64,000 bases of DNA from Acidovorax delafieldii (GCF_007993815.1 NZ_VJWE01000011.1:62001-126000), one strand, 5' to 3'. Counted from the stretch's first letter, positions 46,696-56,881 are shown. A program made the numbers and translations. The notes: generated by a model not told the origin, from the sequence alone.

Positions 46696-46746
46696 AGCTG
46701 CTAGCGCATACAAATCAAGCGCTTGCGCCTGATTTGACTGAAAAAT
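46690..46746. repeat. Dispersed AGCTATCAAA repeat, copy 10
   Basis: It reads ATTCATAGCTGCTAGCGCAT, ACAAATCAAGCGCTTGCGCC and TGATTTGACTGAAAAATT, in inverted orientation. The hisH ATG at 46695 is inside it, within TTCATAGCTGC on the plus strand, and it ends next to the hisB stop. Confidence 0.65.
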
Positions 46747-47385
46747 TCACAGAGAACCCTTGGTGGAGGGGATGACACCGACCGAGCGCGGATCACGCTC
46801 CAGCGCCGCACGCAGCGTGCGTCCGAACGCCTTGAAAATGGTTTCGCACTGGTGGTGTGCGTTGACGCCCTTGAGGTTGTCGATGTGCAGCGTCACGCCC
46901 GCGTGGTTCACAAAGCCCTGGAAGAACTCGAACACCAGCTGCGTGTCGAGCTGGCCGATGCTCCCGGCCGTGAACTTCACGTCCATGTGCAGCCCGGGGC
47001 GGCCCGAAAAATCGACCACCACGCGCGACAGCGCTTCGTCCAGCGGCACGTAGGCGTGGCCGTAGCGGCGGATGCCTTTCTTGTCGCCCACGGCGCGTGC
47101 AAAGGCCTGGCCCAGGGTGATGCCCACGTCTTCCACCGTGTGGTGGCCGTCGATGTGCAGGTCGCCTTCGCAGTCGATGTCGAGGTCAATCAGCCCGTGG
47201 CGGGCGATCTGGTCGAGCATGTGGTCAAAGAAGCCGATGCCGGTGTGCAGCTTGGCCTGGCCGGTGCCGTCGAGGTTGATGCGCACACTGATGCGCGTCT
47301 CGGCGGTGTTGCGGCTGACCTCGGCAATGCGGTCGGCCATCGGGTCGGCCGATGGGGCGGAAGGTACGAGTGCGGAGGAAGTCAT
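46747..47385 (-). CDS. hisB: Imidazoleglycerol-phosphate dehydratase
   Basis: Mn-dependent dehydratase making imidazole acetol phosphate. 212 residues; the monofunctional form without a phosphatase domain. Repeated metal-binding motifs [14 protein letters not shown] with [10 protein letters not shown], and [11 protein letters not shown] with [16 protein letters not shown]. The ATG at 47385 overlaps the hisC stop as ATGA. A long upstream open frame is only a shadow of hisC. Confidence 0.98.
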   Translation of the reverse strand: MTSSALVPSAPSADPMADRIAEVSRNTAETRISVRINLDGTGQAKLHTGIGFFDHMLDQIARHGLIDLDIDCEGDLHIDGHHTVEDVGITLGQAFARAVGDKKGIRRYGHAYVPLDEALSRVVVDFSGRPGLHMDVKFTAGSIGQLDTQLVFEFFQGFVNHAGVTLHIDNLKGVNAHHQCETIFKAFGRTLRAALERDPRSVGVIPSTKGSL

Positions 47386-48503
47386 AGGGAGGCTTGGAGT
47401 GCGGCCAGCATCTGCGCGTTGTCTTCGGCATTGCCTACCGTCAGGCGCAGGCAGTTGGCCAGCAATGGGTGCATTGTAGAAACGTTCTTGACGAGCACCT
47501 TGCGGTTTTTCATGCCCTCGTAGGCCTTGGCGGAATCCGCCACACGGATCAGCACCATGTTGGCCTCGCTGTCCCAGCACTTTTCGACTCCCGGCATCTG
47601 GCGCAACGCGGCGATGAGCGTGGCGCGTTCGACACGGATCTCGGCGGCCTGGGCGGCAAAAACCTCGGCATGTTCCAGCGCAAACAGGGCGGCTTCGCAG
47701 TTGAGCACGCTCACGTTGTAGGGCGGGCGCACCTTGTCGATCTCGCTCACGAACGCCGAGGGCCCGATGAGGTAGCCCAGGCGCACGCCCGCGAGGCCAA
47801 ACTTGCTGAGCGTGCGCATGAGCAGCACGTGCGCATTGCGCGCAGGCTCGGCACGCATGCGGTCGATCCAGGTGCGGCTGGCAAAGGGCTGGTAGGCCTC
47901 GTCCATGACCACGATGCCGCCCTGCGCACCTGCGGCATCGATGATGCGCTGCACCGCGCCCTCGTCCCACAGCGTGGCCGTGGGGTTGTTGGGGTAGGCG
48001 ATGTAGGTGATGGCCGGGCGGTGCTGTTCGATGGCAGCCAGCATGGCGGGCTCGTCCAGCTCGAAGTCGGGCGTGAGCGGCACGCCGACAAAGTCCAGGC
48101 CCTGCAGCTGCGCCGACAGCGGGTACATCACAAAACCGGGCATGGGTGCCAGCATGGTGGCGCGCTGTCCCGTGCCCGGCTGTGCGCAGGCCAGGGCCAG
48201 CAGGGTGATGAGTTCGTCCGACCCGTTGCCCAACACGATGCCATAGCCCTCGGGCATGCCCGCGTACTGCGCCAGGGCCGCCTTCAGGTCGGCAATGCGG
48301 TCGCCGGGGTAGCGGTTGAGTGCCACCGAACCCAGGCGCTGGCCCAGCGCGGCCTGCAAATGCGCGGGCAGGCGGAAGGGGTTCTCCATCGCGTCCATCT
48401 TGAGCATGCCGGTGGAGGGCTGCACGACATAGGAATGCATCGCGCGCACGTCAGGGCGGATGCGGGCCAGGGCCTGGAGGGGGGACGACGCGGGAGTAGT
48501 CAT
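47382..48503 (-). CDS. hisC: Histidinol-phosphate aminotransferase
   Basis: PLP-dependent transaminase, 373 residues. The PLP lysine lies in [17 protein letters not shown], with [10 protein letters not shown] and [10 protein letters not shown] as the cofactor-ring and aspartate motifs. The ATG at 48503 overlaps the stop of the toxin-like gene as ATGA, so hisC translation is coupled to it. Normally hisC follows hisD in this group; here they are about 2.8 kb apart. Confidence 0.97.
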   Translation of the reverse strand: MTTPASSPLQALARIRPDVRAMHSYVVQPSTGMLKMDAMENPFRLPAHLQAALGQRLGSVALNRYPGDRIADLKAALAQYAGMPEGYGIVLGNGSDELITLLALACAQPGTGQRATMLAPMPGFVMYPLSAQLQGLDFVGVPLTPDFELDEPAMLAAIEQHRPAITYIAYPNNPTATLWDEGAVQRIIDAAGAQGGIVVMDEAYQPFASRTWIDRMRAEPARNAHVLLMRTLSKFGLAGVRLGYLIGPSAFVSEIDKVRPPYNVSVLNCEAALFALEHAEVFAAQAAEIRVERATLIAALRQMPGVEKCWDSEANMVLIRVADSAKAYEGMKNRKVLVKNVSTMHPLLANCLRLTVGNAEDNAQMLAALQASL

Positions 48504-48952
48504 TCGGTGGTGTCCAGTTCGTTGGGGGTGACAAGGAAAGGGTTGATGGGGCGCACGGCGTCCATCGGCTGATCGTGCGGCAGTGCCTCGGTCAGCAGGT
48601 AGCGGCAGCCTTGCTGGTGGGCGGACGAGAGGATGAGTGCATCCCAGTAGCCCAGGCGGTAGCGGTCCTGCAGGTCCCAGGCGCCGTCCACGGTGTAGGA
48701 GTCCAGGTGCGGCGGCAGCCACACGCGCAGGCGGCGCACCTGGGCGCGCACCTGCTGCAGCACGTGGGGGCCATCAAAACGCTGGATGGCCTGGTTGTAC
48801 AGCTCGTTGAGCACCTGCGAGCTGATGCGGCCGCTGCGCGTCTGCCAGCAAAAGCTGATCCATTCGCGCGCCCGCGCCTGGCGCTCGGCATCGCGGTCGT
48901 CCACGCTGGCGAGCAGGATTTCGGTATCGACAAAGATAGGGACGGTGGCCAT
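48500..48952 (-). CDS. PIN-domain protein, VapC-like toxin
   Basis: Predicted Mg2+-dependent ribonuclease of 150 residues, PIN fold. Acidic residues D9 (IFVDTEILL), E50 (VLNELYNQA) and D104 (YWDALILSSA) form the active site. The fourth position is E122 (LLTEAL), where many VapCs have Asp. It follows the antitoxin-like gene by 14 bases, and its stop overlaps hisC. The target RNA is unknown, and activity is inferred from the fold. Confidence 0.88.
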   Translation of the reverse strand: MATVPIFVDTEILLASVDDRDAERQARAREWISFCWQTRSGRISSQVLNELYNQAIQRFDGPHVLQQVRAQVRRLRVWLPPHLDSYTVDGAWDLQDRYRLGYWDALILSSAHQQGCRYLLTEALPHDQPMDAVRPINPFLVTPNELDTTE

Positions 48953-48966
48953 GCGTTTTGCCCCGT

Positions 48967-49191
48967 TCAGCGCAGAAACAGGGTCTCGCGCGGCACATAG
49001 GGCCCGCTCGAAGCACCCCAGCTTTCAAAACTCAGCGCCTCGCGCATGGCCTGGGCATAGGCGTCTTCCTGGCGCATCTTTTCGGCCAGCCATTCACCGA
49101 GCAGGCGGGACACGCTGCTGCCGCGCTTGGCGGCTTCCACGCGCACCCATTCGGCAACGGTGTCGTCCATGGTAACGGTGATGTTTTTCAT
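48967..49191 (-). CDS. Ribbon-helix-helix antitoxin, VapB-like
   Basis: A 74-residue protein. The N-terminal strand MKNITVTMDDTVAEWVRVEA and helix KRGSSVSRLLGEWLAEKM resemble the CopG/RHH DNA-binding fold, and the C-terminal half (ESWGASSGPYVPRETLFLR) would bind the toxin. It is encoded just before the PIN gene. Two tandem palindromes lie upstream as likely autoregulatory operators. No ribosome binding site is visible. Confidence 0.85.
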   Translation of the reverse strand: MKNITVTMDDTVAEWVRVEAAKRGSSVSRLLGEWLAEKMRQEDAYAQAMREALSFESWGASSGPYVPRETLFLR

Positions 49192-49198
49192 GGGTTAA

Positions 49199-49233
49199 AT
49201 ATTACACGAACTTCGTGCTCCACGAATTTCGTG
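49199..49233 (-). promoter_or_regulatory. Tandem operators and promoter of the vapBC-like genes
   Basis: Two palindromes CACGAA-N-TTCGTG at 49205-49217 and 49221-49233, centred 16 bp apart. A TAATAT -10-like box (49204-49199, minus strand) sits beside them, and TTCGTG at 49226-49221 could act as -35 with a 16-bp spacer. Both palindromes therefore cover the promoter, as expected for toxin-antitoxin autoregulation. The predicted transcript would begin at or within a few bases of the antitoxin ATG (49191). Confidence 0.75.
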
Positions 49234-49251
49234 TTGATTAAAACACCACAT

Positions 49252-50706
49252 TCAAGCCGCCTTGCGCTGTGCCCCGCTTTGCAGCATCTGGCACGCCATG
49301 TCACCCACGGTGCGCAGCGCCTCCAGGTGGGCGGGCGTCCAGTCGCCTCCCACGCCGATGCGCAGGCAGTTGCGGAACCGTCCGCTGGCGCTGAACACCG
49401 TGCCGGGTGCGATCAGGATCTGCCGGGCCAGGCAGGCCTCGTGCAGTTGCACCGAATCGAGCGCGCGCGGCAGCTCCAGCCAAAGCAGCAGGCCGCCGGG
49501 CGGGTCACTCACGCGGGTACCCTGCGGGAAGTGCGCGGCAATCACATGGCGCACCTCGTCCATGCGCGCCGCCACGGCCGCGCGCAGCTGGCGCATGGCG
49601 GCGGCGTGGCCCGCCTGGGTGATGAGATCGGCCAGGGCCAGTTCCAGCACGGCGGACTGGCCGCCCGCCTGCAGGTCCTTGATGGCGCGCAGCTTGTCGG
49701 CCCAGCGGCCGGCCTCCAGCCAGCCCAGGCGCAGGCCCGGCGCCAGCGTCTTGGAGAACGAGTCGCACAGCATCACATGGCCGGTGGTGTCGTAGGACTT
49801 GACGGTGCGGCGCATCTCGTCCACCTCGACCAGGTCGTTGTAGATCGCGTCCTCGATCACCGCCATGTCGTACCGCGCCGCCATCTGCACCAAGCGCTTG
49901 CGCTCGGCCTGGGGCATGCAGCTGCCCAGCGGGTTGCTGAGCGTGGGCACCACCATCACCGCCTTGACGGGCTGGGTGTCCAACGCCAGTTGCAGCGCAT
50001 CCAGCGAGAGGCCGTTGCGCGGGTGGGTGGGAATCTCCAGCGCCTTGAGGTGCAGGCCCTGCAGCACCTCCAGAAACGAAAAATGCGTGGGCGACTCCAG
50101 AGCCACCACGTCGCCCGGCTGCGTCACCGCGCGCAGGCACAGCGCAATGCTGTCCATGCAGCCTCCGGTGATCACGATGTTCTCGGGGTCCAGGCTGCAG
50201 CCCAGGCTGACGGCATAGCGCGCCAGGGCGCGGCGCGCGTCCTCATGGCCCGACGAACCGGGGTAGGTGCACAGCAGGTTGCGGTGGCGCTGCGCGGCTC
50301 GCACCACGGCGCGGCGCACGCGGTCAGGGTTGAACAGCTCGGGGCCAGGCGTGCCGCTGCTGTACGAAATGATGTCCACCGGCTGGTTGCGCCCCAGGAT
50401 GCGCTGGCCCAGCCAATCCACCGACACCTCGCGGGGGCGGCGCATCGGGCGCGGCGTGCTGGGCTCGGGCAGGCTCACCGGCCGCGCCGCCACAAAAAAG
50501 CCGGAGCGCGGGCGCGCGGTGATCAGGCGCGCATCTTCGAGCCAGTGGTAGGCCTGCACCACCGTGGTCTGCGCCACGCCGTGCTGGCGCGCCAGCTCAC
50601 GCACCGAGGGCAGCTTTTCGCCGCGCGCCAGGGTGCCGTTGCGGATCAGCTGCGCAAGCTGTTCGGCGATTTGAAGGTACAGCGGGGGTGCGTCATCGGT
50701 GGCCAT
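49252..50706 (-). CDS. MocR-type GntR/aminotransferase transcription regulator
   Basis: A 484-residue fusion. Residues 1-75 form a GntR winged helix (LYLQIAEQLAQLIRNGTLARGEKLPSVRELARQHGVAQTTVVQAY), and about 110-480 a class I PLP aminotransferase-like domain with the lysine motif SFSKTLAPGLRLGW. Such regulators sense a PLP-bound ligand. The start at 50706 is preferred; codons further up run through the operator region. It is divergent from the DUF2917 gene, which it probably controls along with itself. Confidence 0.94.
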   Translation of the reverse strand: MATDDAPPLYLQIAEQLAQLIRNGTLARGEKLPSVRELARQHGVAQTTVVQAYHWLEDARLITARPRSGFFVAARPVSLPEPSTPRPMRRPREVSVDWLGQRILGRNQPVDIISYSSGTPGPELFNPDRVRRAVVRAAQRHRNLLCTYPGSSGHEDARRALARYAVSLGCSLDPENIVITGGCMDSIALCLRAVTQPGDVVALESPTHFSFLEVLQGLHLKALEIPTHPRNGLSLDALQLALDTQPVKAVMVVPTLSNPLGSCMPQAERKRLVQMAARYDMAVIEDAIYNDLVEVDEMRRTVKSYDTTGHVMLCDSFSKTLAPGLRLGWLEAGRWADKLRAIKDLQAGGQSAVLELALADLITQAGHAAAMRQLRAAVAARMDEVRHVIAAHFPQGTRVSDPPGGLLLWLELPRALDSVQLHEACLARQILIAPGTVFSASGRFRNCLRIGVGGDWTPAHLEALRTVGDMACQMLQSGAQRKAA

Positions 50707-50714
50707 GCTGCATT

Positions 50715-50798
50715 CTGTACTGGCATCTTGGCCGGCAGACAGTACAGAGACTGCCCAGTGCGTACAGTACAGATGGGCCGGTTCGCTGTTCTGTACTG
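50715..50798. promoter_or_regulatory. Four-site operator array between mocR and DUF2917
   Basis: Sites CTGTACTG (50715-50722), CAGTACAG (50740-50747), CAGTACAG (50765-50772) and CTGTACTG (50791-50798). The first and last are exact reverse complements of the middle two. The starts are 25, 25 and 26 bp apart, close to 2.5 helical turns. The array begins nine bases before the mocR start codon and ends about 60 bases before the DUF2917 start. Confidence 0.75.
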
Positions 50799-50857
50799 GG
50801 CCAGATCGCACGCGCCTGTGGCTGGTGGCCCACGGCAGCTGGCCGCACAGTGAAGGC

Positions 50858-51289
50858 ATGAACACGCTGCACACCCCCACCCCACCGTCGCCCACGCTGC
50901 CCACCCAGCCTGCGGTGCCCCTCACCCTGCAATGGAAGCGCCAGCCCCTGCCGCCGCTGCAGGCCGTCCAGGTGCTGGACTTCCGCGCGGGCGAGATCGC
51001 CCTGCTCGAAGTCGAACAGGGCCGCGTCTGGGTGACCTGTGATGGTCTGCTGGAGGATTATTTTCTGGAGGCTGGACAGCGCCTGTCGTTCGCCGGACCG
51101 GTGCGGCTGCGCGTCAGCGCCGAAGGCCACCGGCCAGCACGGCTCAACTGGGCGCAGCACCGGGCAGTGGAAGGCGCCGCGTATCCGCCAGCGCCCTCTA
51201 CAACCGCAGCGCCGGCCGCACCCCCTCAGCCCAGGACAGCAGCCCCCACGCAGGGCGCCCTGCCCCGGGGTGCCATCAGCGCGGCTTGA
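50858..51289 (+). CDS. DUF2917 protein
   Basis: A 143-residue protein of unknown function. A cupin-like central segment ([42 protein letters not shown]) is the DUF2917 core at about 37-85, flanked by proline-rich ends. The pairing of a DUF2917 gene with a divergent MocR regulator suggests co-regulation. Its last 14 bases overlap the end of hisD on the other strand. Confidence 0.8.
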   Translation: MNTLHTPTPPSPTLPTQPAVPLTLQWKRQPLPPLQAVQVLDFRAGEIALLEVEQGRVWVTCDGLLEDYFLEAGQRLSFAGPVRLRVSAEGHRPARLNWAQHRAVEGAAYPPAPSTTAAPAAPPQPRTAAPTQGALPRGAISAA

Positions 51290-52658
51290 CGGGCGTGGTA
51301 AGCCGCATCTCTGCGGCTTGTGCGTGGGCCTGCAGGCCCTCGCCATAGGCCAGCTCGGCGGCAATGGTACCCAGCACCTGGGCACCGGCCTCGCTCACCT
51401 CGATGAGGCTGCTGCGTTTCTGGAAGTCGTACACGCCCAGCGGCGACGAGAAGCGCGCCGTGCCGCTGGTGGGCAGCACGTGGTTGGGGCCTGCGCAGTA
51501 GTCGCCCAGGCTTTCGGAGGTGTAGGCCCCCAGGAAGATCGCGCCCGCGTGGCGCAGCAGCGGCTCCCAGCGGTGTGGGTCGGTGCTGCTCACTTCCAGG
51601 TGTTCCGGTGCGATGCGGTTGCTGATCGCGCAGGCTTCTTCCATGTCCCTGGTGAGGATCAGCGCGCCGCGGCCGGTGAGGCTCTTGGCGATAATCTCGG
51701 CGCGCGGCATGGTAGGCAGCAGGCGGTCGATCTCGCGCTGCACGGCGTCGAGGTAGGCGGCGTCGGGGCACAGCAGGATGCTCTGCGCCAGCTCGTCATG
51801 CTCGGCCTGGCTGAAGAGATCCATCGCCACCCAGTCGGGCGGCGTGGTGCCATCGGCCAGCACCAGGATTTCGCTCGGGCCCGCGATCATGTCGATGCCC
51901 ACGGTGCCGAACACCCGCTTCTTGGCGCTGGCCACGTAGGCGTTGCCGGGGCCGGTGATCTTGTCCACCTTGGGCACGGTCTCCGTTCCATACGCCAGCG
52001 CAGCCACGGCCTGGGCGCCGCCGATGGTGAAGGCACGGGTCACACCGGCCACGTAGGCGGCTGCCAGCACCAGCTCGTTGCGCTCGCCCTTCGTCGAGGT
52101 GCCCTCGCCCGTTCCGCCGGTTGCCACGCTGCCGCGCACGGGCGTGGGCACAACCATGATGATTTCCTGCACACCCGCCACATGGGCCGGGATGGCGTTC
52201 ATCAGCAGGCTCGACGGGTAGGCGGCCTTGCCGCCGGGCACGTAGATGCCCACACGGTCCAGCGGCGTGACCTTCTGGCCCAGCAGCGTGCCGTCTTCGT
52301 CGCGGTAGCTCCAGCTCTCGCCCGAGGCCTTCTTCTGCGCTTCGTGGTAGCTGCGCACGCGCTTCGCTGCAGCCTGCAGGGCGTCGCGCTGAGCCTGTGG
52401 AATGGCGTCGAACGCGGCCTTGAAGTCGGCCTGGGTCAGCTCCAGCGCGGCCATGTTGGGGGCGCTGAGGCCGTCGAAGCGGGCGGTGTACTCCAGCACC
52501 GCCGCGTCGCCGCGCTTTTGCACGTCGGCCAGGATGTCGGCCACGCGCTGCTCAATGGCCGCGTCGGTGTCGGCAGACCAATGCAGGCGGGCTGCAAAAT
52601 CAGCCTCAAAAGTGGCCGCAGAGGTGGACAGACGGGCGGGAGCAGCTACCAAAGTCAT
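51276..52658 (-). CDS. hisD: Histidinol dehydrogenase
   Basis: Zn-dependent, NAD-linked enzyme for the last two oxidations of histidine synthesis. 460 residues, slightly longer than the E. coli protein at the N-terminus. Motifs include [44 protein letters not shown] and the metal site [25 protein letters not shown]. It follows hisG by 22 bases. Its 3' end overlaps the convergent DUF2917 gene by 14 bases. Confidence 0.98.
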   Translation of the reverse strand: MTLVAAPARLSTSAATFEADFAARLHWSADTDAAIEQRVADILADVQKRGDAAVLEYTARFDGLSAPNMAALELTQADFKAAFDAIPQAQRDALQAAAKRVRSYHEAQKKASGESWSYRDEDGTLLGQKVTPLDRVGIYVPGGKAAYPSSLLMNAIPAHVAGVQEIIMVVPTPVRGSVATGGTGEGTSTKGERNELVLAAAYVAGVTRAFTIGGAQAVAALAYGTETVPKVDKITGPGNAYVASAKKRVFGTVGIDMIAGPSEILVLADGTTPPDWVAMDLFSQAEHDELAQSILLCPDAAYLDAVQREIDRLLPTMPRAEIIAKSLTGRGALILTRDMEEACAISNRIAPEHLEVSSTDPHRWEPLLRHAGAIFLGAYTSESLGDYCAGPNHVLPTSGTARFSSPLGVYDFQKRSSLIEVSEAGAQVLGTIAAELAYGEGLQAHAQAAEMRLTTPVKPR

Positions 52659-52680
52659 AGTGTCAGTCGTTGGGTGGAGG

Positions 52681-53339
52681 TCAGTTCTTTTCGGCCGGTA
52701 TGGCCGAGGCAAACGCATCGATGATGCGACGCAGTGGCGCCTGCTTGAGCTTGAGCGCGGCCTGGTTCACGACCAGGTAGGAGCTGATGTCCATGATGCG
52801 CTCCACTTCGATGAGGTTGTTGGCCTTGAGGGTGTTGCCGGTGGAGACCAGGTCCACGATCGCATCGGCCAGGCCCGTGAGCGGCGCCAGTTCCATGCTG
52901 CCGTAGAGCTTGACCATGTCCACGTGCACGCCCTTGCTGGCAAAAAAGTCGCGCGCAATGCCGGTGTACTTGGTGGCGACCTTGAGGCGCGAGCCCTGCT
53001 TGACGGCCTGGGCGTAGTCGAAGTCATTGCGCACGGCCACGCTCACGCGGCACTTGGCAATGCGCAGGTCCAGCGGCTGGTACAGGCCCTGGCCGCCGTG
53101 CTCGATGAGCGTGTCCTTGCCAGTCACGCCGATGTCGGCGCCGCCGTATTCCACATAGGTGGGAACGTCGGTGGCGCGCACCAGCACCACGCGCACATTG
53201 GGCTGGTTGGTGGGGAGGATGAGCTTGCGCGATTTTTCGGGGTCTTCGAGCACCTCGATGCCTGCAGCGGCCAGCAGCGGCAGGGTTTCGTCAAAGATGC
53301 GGCCCTTGGAAAGCGCCAGGGTGATCATGTTGCTGCTGC

Positions 53340-53343
<4 letters not shown>
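52681..53343 (-). CDS. hisG: ATP phosphoribosyltransferase, short form
   Basis: First and feedback-controlled step of histidine synthesis. 220 residues, so it is the short HisG that lacks the C-terminal histidine-binding domain and needs HisZ as partner. Motifs: [28 protein letters not shown] and the PRPP loop [19 protein letters not shown]. No hisZ is in the window. The ATG at 53343 overlaps the murA stop as ATGA. Confidence 0.97.
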
Positions 53344-54614
<1,271 letters not shown>

Positions 54615-54634
54615 CTCAAATCACCAAAATAGGG

Positions 54635-54690
54635 GTCAAAAGTGCCACTTGCGCCAGTGGAGTATGCGCCAGCAGCTATCAAAAAGTGAG
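54635..54690. repeat. Dispersed AGCTATCAAA repeat, copy 11
   Basis: Lies between murA and the bolA-like gene. It reads GGTCAAAAGTGCCACTTGCG, CCAGTGGAGTATGCGCC and AGCAGCTATCAAAAAGTGAG. Confidence 0.6.
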
Positions 54691-54710
54691 TGCCAGTGGG
54701 TGTGGAGGCG

Positions 54711-54953
54711 CTATGGCGCCTGGGCGGCCCATTCGGCCGGGGTGAAGGTTTTCATCGACAGCGCATGCACTTCATCGGTGTGCATTTTCGCGCCCAGCGT
54801 GGCGTACACCCGCTGGTGGCGCTGGATGGCGCGCTTGCCCTCGAACTCGGCCGAGACGATGGTGGCGTACCAGTGGCGTCCATCGCCTTCGAGCGTAATG
54901 TGTTCGCAGGCCAGGCCAGCGGTGATGATGTCTTTGAGTTGGTCAGCGGTCAT
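54711..54953 (-). CDS. BolA/IbaG-family protein
   Basis: An 80-residue BolA-like protein. It has HWYATIVSAEFEGKRAIQRHQRVYATLGAKMHTDEVHALSMKTFTP, with the conserved basic helix and the Glu-His metal region. E. coli IbaG (YrbA) occupies the same place between mla genes and murA. BolA proteins work with CGFS glutaredoxins such as the one at 7645 in Fe-S handling, which is a family-level inference. Confidence 0.95.
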   Translation of the reverse strand: MTADQLKDIITAGLACEHITLEGDGRHWYATIVSAEFEGKRAIQRHQRVYATLGAKMHTDEVHALSMKTFTPAEWAAQAP

Positions 54954-55057
54954 GGTGGGGCGCTCTGGATCAATGAGGACTGACGCAAATCGCGATGCAA
55001 CAACCGCCTCGCACTGGAGGGGAGCGCTTGCCTGAACCTTGTTTTGCGTAAGTCATG

Positions 55058-55813
55058 TCAGTTACGGATTTTGTAGCCCGTGCGCAGCAGGTGCACGGCC
55101 AGCGCGCTCACGGCCAGCCAGGCGATGCCCACGATGCCCAGGCTGAGCCAGGGCGAGGTGTCGCTCTGGCCGAAGAAGCCGTAGCGGAAGCCGTCGATCA
55201 TGTAGAAAAACGGGTTGAGGTGGCTCACGGCCTGCCAGAACGGCGGCAGCGACTGGATCGAATAGAACACGCCCGACAGGAAGGTCATGGGCACGATGAT
55301 GAAGTTCTGGAACGCGGCCATCTGGTCGAATTTGTCGGCCCAGAGCCCCGCAATCAGCCCCAGCGTGGCCAGCAATGCCGCGCCCAGCAAGGCGAAGGCC
55401 AGAATCCACAGCGGCGCAGCAAATTCGGGCCGCGCAAACGCTAGCGTGACGATGAACACACCCAGGCCCACCACCAGCCCGCGCACGATGGACGAACCCA
55501 CGTAGGCGCAGAACCAAGCCCAGTGCGACAGCGGCGTGAGCAACACAAACACCAGGCTGCCCATGATCTTGCTCTGAATGATGCTGGACGAGCTGTTGGC
55601 AAAGGCGTTCTGCAGCACGCTCATCATCACGAGGCCCGGCACAAGGAAGGCCGTGTAGCTGATACGGTCGTAGACCTTCACATGGTCTTCGAGCACATGG
55701 CCGAAGATCAACAGGTACAGCACGGCCGTGAGCACGGGAGCCGCGACGGTCTGGAAGCTGACCTTCCAGAAGCGCAGCACCTCTTTGTAGAACAGGGTCT
55801 GCCAGCCGGTCAT
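55058..55813 (-). CDS. ABC-2 type exporter permease
   Basis: Membrane subunit of an ABC-2 exporter, 251 residues with six expected helices (for example PVLTAVLYLLIFGHVL, YVGSSIVRGLVVGLGVFIVTLAFA and ILAFALLGAALLATLGLIAG). The NFIIVPMTFLSGVFYSI motif is typical of the YadH/NodJ group. The start overlaps the ATPase gene as ATGA. The substrate is unknown. Confidence 0.93.
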   Translation of the reverse strand: MTGWQTLFYKEVLRFWKVSFQTVAAPVLTAVLYLLIFGHVLEDHVKVYDRISYTAFLVPGLVMMSVLQNAFANSSSSIIQSKIMGSLVFVLLTPLSHWAWFCAYVGSSIVRGLVVGLGVFIVTLAFARPEFAAPLWILAFALLGAALLATLGLIAGLWADKFDQMAAFQNFIIVPMTFLSGVFYSIQSLPPFWQAVSHLNPFFYMIDGFRYGFFGQSDTSPWLSLGIVGIAWLAVSALAVHLLRTGYKIRN

Positions 55814-56748
55814 AGCGCAACGCCCTCCAGTGGGATGTTGGAAGCCGACGTGCCGGACATCACCTGCAGGAACACATCCTCCAGATCGGGTCGGCGAATC
55901 TCCATGTCCTGCACCTCGACCCCGGCCACGCGCAACGCAGCCAGGTGGTTTTCGATCTCTGCCGCGTCGTGCGCGGGTAATTGCACAATGCGACCGGTGA
56001 CCCGCGCCACGGCGGCCAGTGCGGGCGGCAGGGCCGTGTCGGTCTTGAACTGCAGCACGCTGCCCGAGGCGGCCTTGAGCAACTCGCTGGTGCGGTTGAG
56101 CGCCACCACCTGCCCCGCCTTGAGCATGGCGATGCGTCCGCACAGGGCCTCGGCTTCTTCGAGGTAGTGGGTGGTGAGCAGCACGGTGTGCCCCTCTTTG
56201 TTCAGGCGGGCGATGAAGTGCCACAGCGTCTGGCGCAGTTCTACATCGACACCGGCCGTGGGTTCATCCAGAACGATGATGGGCGGCTTGTGCACCAGCG
56301 CCTGTGCGACCAGTACGCGGCGCTTCATGCCGCCCGACAGCTGGCGCATGTTGGCATTGGCCTTGTCGGCCAGGCCCAGGTTTTCGAGCAGCTCGTCGAT
56401 CCAGGCATCGTTGTTCTTCACGCCGAAGTAGCCGGACTGGATGCGCAGCGCCTCGCGCACGTTGAAAAAGGGGTCGAACACCAGCTCTTGCGGCACGATG
56501 CCCAGCTTGCGGCGGGCATCGGCGTACTGGGCCTGCACATCGCTGCCCTGCACCAGCACTCGGCCGCTGGTGGCACGCGCCAGGCCTGCGAGGATGCTGA
56601 TCAGGGTGGTCTTGCCGGCACCATTGGGCCCCAGGAGCCCGAAGAACTCGCCCTCCTCAATGTCCAGATTGACCTGGTTCAGTGCCTGAAAAGGGCCTTT
56701 GGGCGTGGCAAAGGTCTTGGAGATGGCTTGGAAGGAGACTGCGAGCAT
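55810..56748 (-). CDS. ABC-2 type exporter ATP-binding protein
   Basis: ATPase partner of the following permease, 312 residues (YadG-like). Walker A GPNGAGKTT is at residues 40-48, the signature LSGGMKRRVLVAQAL is present, and Walker B is IIVLDEPTAGVD. The C-terminal 90 residues form an extension common in this group. The pair lies between mlaB and bolA as in other Burkholderiales; whether it helps lipid transport is unproven. Confidence 0.94.
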   Translation of the reverse strand: MLAVSFQAISKTFATPKGPFQALNQVNLDIEEGEFFGLLGPNGAGKTTLISILAGLARATSGRVLVQGSDVQAQYADARRKLGIVPQELVFDPFFNVREALRIQSGYFGVKNNDAWIDELLENLGLADKANANMRQLSGGMKRRVLVAQALVHKPPIIVLDEPTAGVDVELRQTLWHFIARLNKEGHTVLLTTHYLEEAEALCGRIAMLKAGQVVALNRTSELLKAASGSVLQFKTDTALPPALAAVARVTGRIVQLPAHDAAEIENHLAALRVAGVEVQDMEIRRPDLEDVFLQVMSGTSASNIPLEGVAL

Positions 56749-56881
56749 GAAGCCTTCGATTTTAAGGCCTCAGCCCTCGGCGGGCGGGGCGGCCGCTTCA
56801 ATGGCCCCTGGCGGGCGCTGTGGGCCCTCAGCTTCATGGCTTGGGGGCAGAGCCACCCGGGACCATGAAAGCTATTTCATA

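Noticed and set aside
46747-47970. A 407-codon reading of hisB with a long N-terminal extension
   Set aside because: The extra part overlaps hisC in another frame; the ATGA overlap at 47385 gives the family-length protein.
48958-50853. A 631-codon plus-strand open frame opposite the antitoxin and mocR genes
   Set aside because: It is a shadow of the MocR aminotransferase gene; the minus-strand protein has a clear winged helix and PLP site.
51039-52724. A 561-codon plus-strand open frame opposite hisD
   Set aside because: Shadow of hisD; no motif, and the start lies inside the DUF2917 gene in another frame.
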